A stretch of 38,752 nt of DNA from Desulfobacterales bacterium (GTDB lineage: Bacteria > Desulfobacterota > Desulfobacteria > Desulfobacterales > JAAELO01). A model generated the notes under the pieces. The model was given only the letters and a program-made list of their open reading frames with translations, was not told where the DNA came from and did no database searches. The stretch is from the NCBI GenBank assembly GCA_024226555.1, contig JAAELO010000538.1, positions 1 through 38,752 on the forward strand, given 5' to 3'. Each line of letters opens with the position of its first letter. Position 1 is the first letter of the stretch. Both the position numbers and the translations under genes were made by a program. Of this stretch, positions 34,870-38,752 are shown in pieces.

Positions 34870-35238
34870 TTATCTTCGTAAAAAAGAAAGATTAAATTTC
34901 ATATCACCAAGAGTTGCATAACCTTTAAGATTGTTTTCATCGTTAGATAGATTTAATGATACCTGTATAACAAATTTCTTCTTACCTTCATTGAAAGAGT
35001 AATGGAATGAAAGCAGACCCTCTTTAAAACTAACCCCTTTAATTTCCATGCAATCATGATCTTCTCTTTCACATATTTTACCGGTTATCTCGCTATTTTT
35101 AACCTTTAGAGTTAAAAAAGAAAGTTCACTCTTTTTAGATCCGGACCAATCTCCTGTTAATATTTCACTGGCAAATCCATTAAATGAGAAGGATATAATT
35201 ATTGTAATAATGAGAAAACAAGATTTTAAATAGTTCAT
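34870..35238 (-). CDS. small secreted protein of unknown function
   Basis: The 122-residue product has a signal peptide (about 1-24, FNGFAS-E). The mature part is beta-rich and resembles a small lipocalin-like or barrel pattern: GDWSGSKKSELSFLTLKVKN, GKICEREDHDCMEIKGVSF, LLSFHYSFNEGKKKF. Two Cys residues could form a disulfide. No family was recognised. AGGGAG is seven bases before the start. It follows the PspB-like gene on the same strand with repeat J between. Confidence 0.75.
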   Translation of the reverse strand: MNYLKSCFLIITIIISFSFNGFASEILTGDWSGSKKSELSFLTLKVKNSEITGKICEREDHDCMEIKGVSFKEGLLSFHYSFNEGKKKFVIQVSLNLSNDENNLKGYATLGDMKFNLSFLRR

Positions 35239-35257
35239 TTTGCTCCCTAAAACTTAA

Positions 35258-35414
35258 GGGAACCTCTAATAACTGATCTTTTTGCGAAACACAGATATAA
35301 CAAAAATAAAACTGTAAACTTTATAAAATAAAACCTTTTTTATAAACGAATCAACCCGTTATTTTTTGTTATGCCTTGTTTTTCATCAAAAATTCTAATT
35401 ATTAGAGGGTTCCC
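35258..35414. repeat. palindromic intergenic element, copy J with TTAA flanks
   Basis: The left end is GGGAACCTCTAATAACTG and the right end TAATTATTAGAGGGTTCCC. TTAA lies on both sides (35254-35257 and 35415-35418), a possible target duplication. It fills the space between the PspB-like stop (35424) and the ribosome-binding site of the secreted protein gene. The core CCCGTTATTTTTTGTTATGC is shared with copies I and L. Confidence 0.88.
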
Positions 35415-35423
35415 TTAAATTAA

Positions 35424-35666
35424 CTAAAGGTTTCTGAACTTCTCTTCCAACTGATGTTCTTTTGAAATCACAATATCTTCCAGTACACTTAATCTTTCAA
35501 GTATGGATTTTGTATCATTCATTCTTTTAAGTTCATCTATCTTTTGTTCAAGTTCAGCTATTTTTTGATTGTCTATACTTTCACTTTTTGTTTTAAGCCA
35601 TATCGCAAACATTTTATATATGACTACACTAATAACAATGATTGATACTAATTTAAATGGTCCCAT
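35424..35666 (-). CDS. PspB-like membrane protein with coiled coil
   Basis: The 80 residues start with one membrane segment (about 5-23, KLVSIIVISVVIYKMFAIWL) followed by a coiled coil (KIAELEQKIDELKRM) and ERLSVLEDIVISKEHQ. This resembles phage shock protein B (75 aa, envelope stress) in layout and in the ER-x-x-xLE-x-I segment. PspB works with PspC and PspA, but neither is in the window. The identification is by pattern only. A repeat terminus lies just upstream of its ribosome-binding site (TAGGAAG). Confidence 0.55.
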   Translation of the reverse strand: MGPFKLVSIIVISVVIYKMFAIWLKTKSESIDNQKIAELEQKIDELKRMNDTKSILERLSVLEDIVISKEHQLEEKFRNL

Positions 35667-35676
35667 AATCTTCCTA

Positions 35677-35692
35677 AATTAATAGAGGTTCC
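35677..35692. repeat. solo right terminus of intergenic element (remnant M)
   Basis: AATTAATAGAGGTTCC matches the right end. It is directly upstream of the PspB-like ribosome-binding site, and no left end is found. Confidence 0.5.
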
Positions 35693-35881
35693 TAAAATAA
35701 ATAAATCTTATTTTATATAAAACAATTCATCAATAAATATAAAATAATATTTACATTTGAAATGTAAATTAAAAAAGTTTTTTTCTTTACATTTCAAATT
35801 AAATCTCCTTAAATGTTATCAGAATCTTTTAATTACCACCAACAAAAGCCACAATATCTGACCATGTAAAAGGAGAAAAAA

Positions 35882-36178
35882 ATGCCATTTGATTTTATTA
35901 AAAAAACAATGATGACAGGAATAGGTATGGCTCTTAAAACACAGGCTGAATTTGAAGAGATGACGAAAGCTTTTATCGATAAGAGTCGTATGTCTGAAGA
36001 GGAAGGAAGAAAATTTATTGAGGAGATGCTTGATAAATACAAAGAATCAAAATCAAAGATGGAAGAACAGATTGAAAAATCGGTAAAAGAGATGATTAGT
36101 AAAGCTGATATTGCAAGTAGTAAGGAGTTAAAAGCGTTAAAAGAGGAAGTTGAGAAGCTAAAAGAAAAAATTAAATAA
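35882..36178 (+). CDS. phasin-like coiled-coil protein
   Basis: The 98-residue helical protein (MPFDFIKKTMMTGIGMALKT, then long acidic helices ending ELKALKEEVEKLKEKIK) resembles the small phasin superfamily or PHA-granule regulators found next to UbiB-family kinases in some anaerobes. It has no signal peptide. AAAAGGAG precedes the start. The UbiB gene follows on the same strand, with repeat K in between. A granule role is an inference; a small coiled-coil adaptor is the safe description. Confidence 0.7.
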   Translation: MPFDFIKKTMMTGIGMALKTQAEFEEMTKAFIDKSRMSEEEGRKFIEEMLDKYKESKSKMEEQIEKSVKEMISKADIASSKELKALKEEVEKLKEKIK

Positions 36179-36183
36179 TAATA

Positions 36184-36401
36184 GGGAATCTCTAATAATT
36201 GGAGTTTTGATTCAAATACAGATTATAAAATCTCTTCATGAAAAAAATAGCCTACGGTTTAAAAGCAGACAAAATTAAACCTTTTTTGTTTTATGGTGAT
36301 TCCTTTTTCGAAAAAAACATTGTAATGCGAGGATTCACTGCATATACATTTTATAAACGAGAGCCACAGTATTTGTCAAAAAGAACAGTTATTAGATTCC
36401 C
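36184..36401. repeat. palindromic intergenic element, copy K (long variant)
   Basis: The left end GGGAATCTCTAATAATTGGA continues as GTTTTGATTCAAATACA. The right end GTCAAAAAGAACAGTTATTA is followed by GATTCCC. It lies six bases after the phasin-like stop and 24 bases before the UbiB start. A 62-residue open frame inside it is not considered a gene. Confidence 0.82.
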
Positions 36402-36425
36402 AGTACTTTTCTGGAAAAAAATATA

Positions 36426-38120
36426 ATGGTTAGTATTAGAAAAATTGCTGTGCTTGGACGAACCTATCGCCATCTGAACAGATACAGACAGATCATTACC
36501 ATTCTTATCAAATATGGATTCGGTGATTTGATCGAGAGGTTAAAATTTGAGCAGTATATCAAAACCGGTCTTCAGATAATTTCCAGTAAAAAAAAAGAGA
36601 GTGTTGAAAAAGACAACCGTGCAGAAAGAATCAGGCTCATTTTAGAAGAGCTTGGTCCAACATTTATTAAATTAGGTCAGATCCTCTCAACACGCCCGGA
36701 CATAATACCCATTGATATTATGTCCGAGCTTGTTAAACTTCAGGACAATGTCCCGCCATTTGAATCCAAATATGCCAGAGAAATAATTGAAGAGGAGTTG
36801 GGTAAAAATATTGAGGATATTTTCCACTCATTTGATGAAAAACCTATTGCATCGGCTTCTATTGGTCAGGTTCACAGAGCTGTTTTAGAAGATGAGGTTG
36901 TTGCAGTAAAAATTCAAAGACCTTCTGTACAGAAAATTATAGAGATAGATCTTGAAATCATGCTTCATCTGGCAACACTTATAGAAAAAAATATTGAAGA
37001 AGCAAAACTTCATAAACCAATCAATGTGGTTGAAGAGTTTGCCAGATCAATTAAAAACGAAATGGACTATGCTATTGAAGCAGCAAATATGGAGAGAGTT
37101 GCCTCAAATTTTCTCAAAGAACCAAAGGTTTATGTTCCGAAAGTTTATAATGAATTTTCAGGAACACGTGTTTTAACAATGGAGTTTATAGATGGTATTA
37201 AAGTTTCTGAAGTTTCAAAGCTGATTGATGCAGGTCTTGATAGAAAAGAGATAACTACAAATGGTGCTGATTTTATACTAAAACAGGTTTTTGAATACGG
37301 TTTTTTCCATGCAGACCCACATCCAGGCAATATATTTATATTAGAAAATAATGTTTTATGCCCTGTTGATTACGGTATGACAGGAACAATTGATGTACGA
37401 ACCAGGGATCTTCTGGTTGATATTCTTGAAAGTGTCGCAAATAAAAACTCACAAAAAACTGCTTCCTTACTTCTTGAGCTTGGTGAGTATGAAGATGAAC
37501 CAAATCTTGTATTATTTGATAATGAAATAAATAATTTCATGGGAAGACATCTTTTCAAACCAGTTAAAGATATAGATGTTGGACAGCTCCTTCAGGATAT
37601 TATAGAAATAGCTACAAAACATGGTGTTAGAGTTCCCCCTGGTATTTTTTTTATGATGAAAGCATTCGCTTCTGTTGAAGGAATAGCAAAAATACTGAAC
37701 CCTGATTTTGATATGATAGCGCATGCACAGCCATATGTGAAAAGAGCAAAGCTTGAACGCTACTCCCCAAAAAAAATAGCTGGTGATTTTTTTACTATCC
37801 TTGCAGATTCAATTAATGTTTTTCAGGATCTTCCAAAAGAACTTCTTCAGACAGTAAAACTTGCAAAGCAAAACAAGTTATTAATTAATGTTAAAATTAC
37901 AGGCCTTGAATCCTTCCTTAAAACACACGATCAGGTCAGCAACAGACTGTCTTTTGCTATTATTATTGCATCACTAATAATGGGGTCTGCCCTTCTACTT
38001 GCTTTCAATACTCCACCACTACTATATGGCATTTCCGTTGTGGGTATTTTAGGTTTTTCAGTGGCAGCAGTTTTAGGAATCTGTTTATTAATTGCGATAT
38101 TAAAAAAAGGAATGATGTGA
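36426..38120 (+). CDS. ubiB: UbiB/AarF (ABC1/ADCK) family atypical kinase
   Basis: The 564-residue protein has the KxGQ-type motif LGPTFIKLGQILSTRPDIIP, the Ala-rich loop SASIGQVHRA, catalytic Lys in VAVKIQRP, FARSIKNEMDYAIEAANMERV, the catalytic HADPHPGN and the metal-binding VDYGMTG. Two C-terminal membrane segments follow (about 505-560). UbiB proteins support ubiquinone or related lipid metabolism. The symbol reflects the family; the quinone is not known here. No ribosome-binding site is strong at the ATG (36426), and its upstream region is the end of repeat K. It is probably co-transcribed with the phasin-like gene. Confidence 0.9.
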   Translation: MVSIRKIAVLGRTYRHLNRYRQIITILIKYGFGDLIERLKFEQYIKTGLQIISSKKKESVEKDNRAERIRLILEELGPTFIKLGQILSTRPDIIPIDIMSELVKLQDNVPPFESKYAREIIEEELGKNIEDIFHSFDEKPIASASIGQVHRAVLEDEVVAVKIQRPSVQKIIEIDLEIMLHLATLIEKNIEEAKLHKPINVVEEFARSIKNEMDYAIEAANMERVASNFLKEPKVYVPKVYNEFSGTRVLTMEFIDGIKVSEVSKLIDAGLDRKEITTNGADFILKQVFEYGFFHADPHPGNIFILENNVLCPVDYGMTGTIDVRTRDLLVDILESVANKNSQKTASLLLELGEYEDEPNLVLFDNEINNFMGRHLFKPVKDIDVGQLLQDIIEIATKHGVRVPPGIFFMMKAFASVEGIAKILNPDFDMIAHAQPYVKRAKLERYSPKKIAGDFFTILADSINVFQDLPKELLQTVKLAKQNKLLINVKITGLESFLKTHDQVSNRLSFAIIIASLIMGSALLLAFNTPPLLYGISVVGILGFSVAAVLGICLLIAILKKGMM

Positions 38121-38249
38121 ACAGGACCTCTGTTAAAACCTTATTCAATTACCGGAATTATTAAATTCTAACCTGTCAATTCAAAATTGAATACATTATT
38201 ATTAATCTAATCCCTATGGTAAATGCAAGATTTTTAACTAATCACATAA

Positions 38250-38365
38250 ACCACCAGCACTGCTGATACGAACCTGAGAGTCTCAGCAGGTCAAGCGTGA
38301 TGAAATAAGTTAACAGATCTGTTTATCAAACTTTTCAAAAGTTTGGCTCTCGGCAGAGGGTTTTC
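38250..38365 (+). other. structured non-coding segment downstream of ubiB
   Basis: CTGCTGA (38260-38266) pairs with TCAGCAG (38283-38289). CTGAGAGTCTCAG (38274-38286) is an alternative palindrome sharing those bases. Then comes palindrome AAACTTTTCAAAAGTTT (38328-38344) and CTCT-CGGC-AGAG (38347-38358), followed by T-rich sequence. It is more GC-rich than its surroundings. It may be a small RNA or a 3' UTR structure; I do not recognise a family. Confidence 0.3.
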
Positions 38366-38424
38366 TTATTTTTTATATCAGTTTCGAAGATTTCATTTTA
38401 TGACATAACAAAAATACAATAAAT

Positions 38425-38460
38425 AAAGGCAGGAAGGAGAAATACCGACTGCCTTTTTTA
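38425..38460 (+). terminator. rho-independent terminator
   Basis: AAAGGCAG (38425-38432) pairs with CTGCCTTT (38449-38456) around a 16-base loop, with a T run to 38459. It is 305 bases past the ubiB stop, so it may end a separate transcript. Confidence 0.7.
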
Positions 38461-38527
38461 TCGATCGAACTATAATATTATTATAAATGTGCATAAAATG
38501 TACCTACAAAAGAAAAATCAAATATTA

Positions 38528-38653
38528 GGGAATCTCTAATAACTGTTCTTTTGGCAAAATACTTTGTTATTTCCAAAAAAAACTGTAATAAAATCGGCTC
38601 GTTATTTTTTGAAATGCCTTGTATTTTATCCAAAATTCTAATTATTAGAGGTT
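38528..38653. repeat. palindromic intergenic element, copy L (compact, complete)
   Basis: The left end is GGGAATCTCTAATAACTG and the right end TAATTATTAGAGGTTCCC. The core is CTCGTTATTTTTTGAAATGC. At 126 bp it is the most compact complete copy. It shares its right half with copy A at the other end of the window. The remaining bases to 38752 hold nothing I can name. Confidence 0.88.
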
Positions 38654-38752
38654 CCCATTATTCAAAATCTGTTAGTCAAACCTTGAATAAAAAAAGTTAT
38701 GCTCTTCTTTGTTTAAAAGCATGAACGCCAACTCTCCATAGAGTTTGCAGTG

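Noticed and set aside
34621-34881. 86-residue open frame on the plus strand
   Set aside because: It lies across repeat copy I and overlaps the end of the real minus-strand secreted protein gene; no ribosome-binding site.
36238-36426. 62-residue open frame before ubiB
   Set aside because: It lies almost wholly inside repeat K, and its length is explained by the element; no homology was recognised.
38260-38300. Possible TPP riboswitch, because of CTGAGA and GAACCTGA
   Set aside because: The motifs are in the wrong order and spacing, and no thiamine gene follows.
1-38752. CRISPR array, insertion sequence with transposase, prophage, toxin-antitoxin or restriction system
   Set aside because: No regularly spaced direct repeats, transposase, integrase, phage structural gene or nuclease-type defence gene was seen on either strand.

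Overview
The window looks like about 38.5 kb of AT-rich chromosome (roughly one third GC by eye) from a motile Gram-negative bacterium. Signs of this are a flagellin behind a sigma-54-type promoter, a CheD homologue, a lipoprotein and secreted proteins with signal peptides, GlnRS, a PrpE-like acyl-CoA synthetase, and a phasin-like/UbiB pair. The gene set is compatible with Desulfobacterota-like lineages, but this is an inference; no rRNA or clear taxonomic marker is present.

Layout. 1-290: more GC-rich edge with the 3' end of an integron cassette gene, a well-formed attC site and the start of a second, broken cassette that runs straight into argC. 286-8076: housekeeping and stress genes: argC, an FKBP isomerase, flagellin, a UspA/CBS/thiamine-binding operon, a small Cys-rich protein, a Ca2+/Na+ antiporter, cutA and an HD phosphohydrolase. 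8235-14103: PrpE-like synthetase, glnS, an MBL-fold hydrolase and a duplicated-Cys protein. 14484-21181: a five-gene peptide-type ABC import locus with an embedded lipoprotein gene. 21274-24499: HAD phosphatase, DUF192, GyrI/Cass2-like, cheD and a membrane protein. 24771-27942: tRNA-Lys and tRNA-Glu, der, rarA. 27943-29330: a long gene-poor stretch with a terminator and a structured-RNA candidate. 29331-38120: a 1002-residue ankyrin protein, a CheY-like receiver, a secreted vWA protein, a small secreted protein, a PspB-like protein, a phasin-like protein and a UbiB-family kinase. 38121-38752: non-coding, with a structured segment, a terminator and a repeat.

The most striking feature is a family of imperfectly palindromic intergenic elements (about 75-230 bp; terminal inverted repeats resembling GGGAACCTCTAATAATT). 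At least ten full or half copies and about six terminal remnants lie across the window. They repeatedly fill the whole space between two same-strand genes, from just after one stop codon to just before the next Shine-Dalgarno sequence. Two copies have possible target duplications, and one remnant supplies the stop codon of a gene. They resemble ERIC/MITE-type elements in logic but I do not recognise the family.
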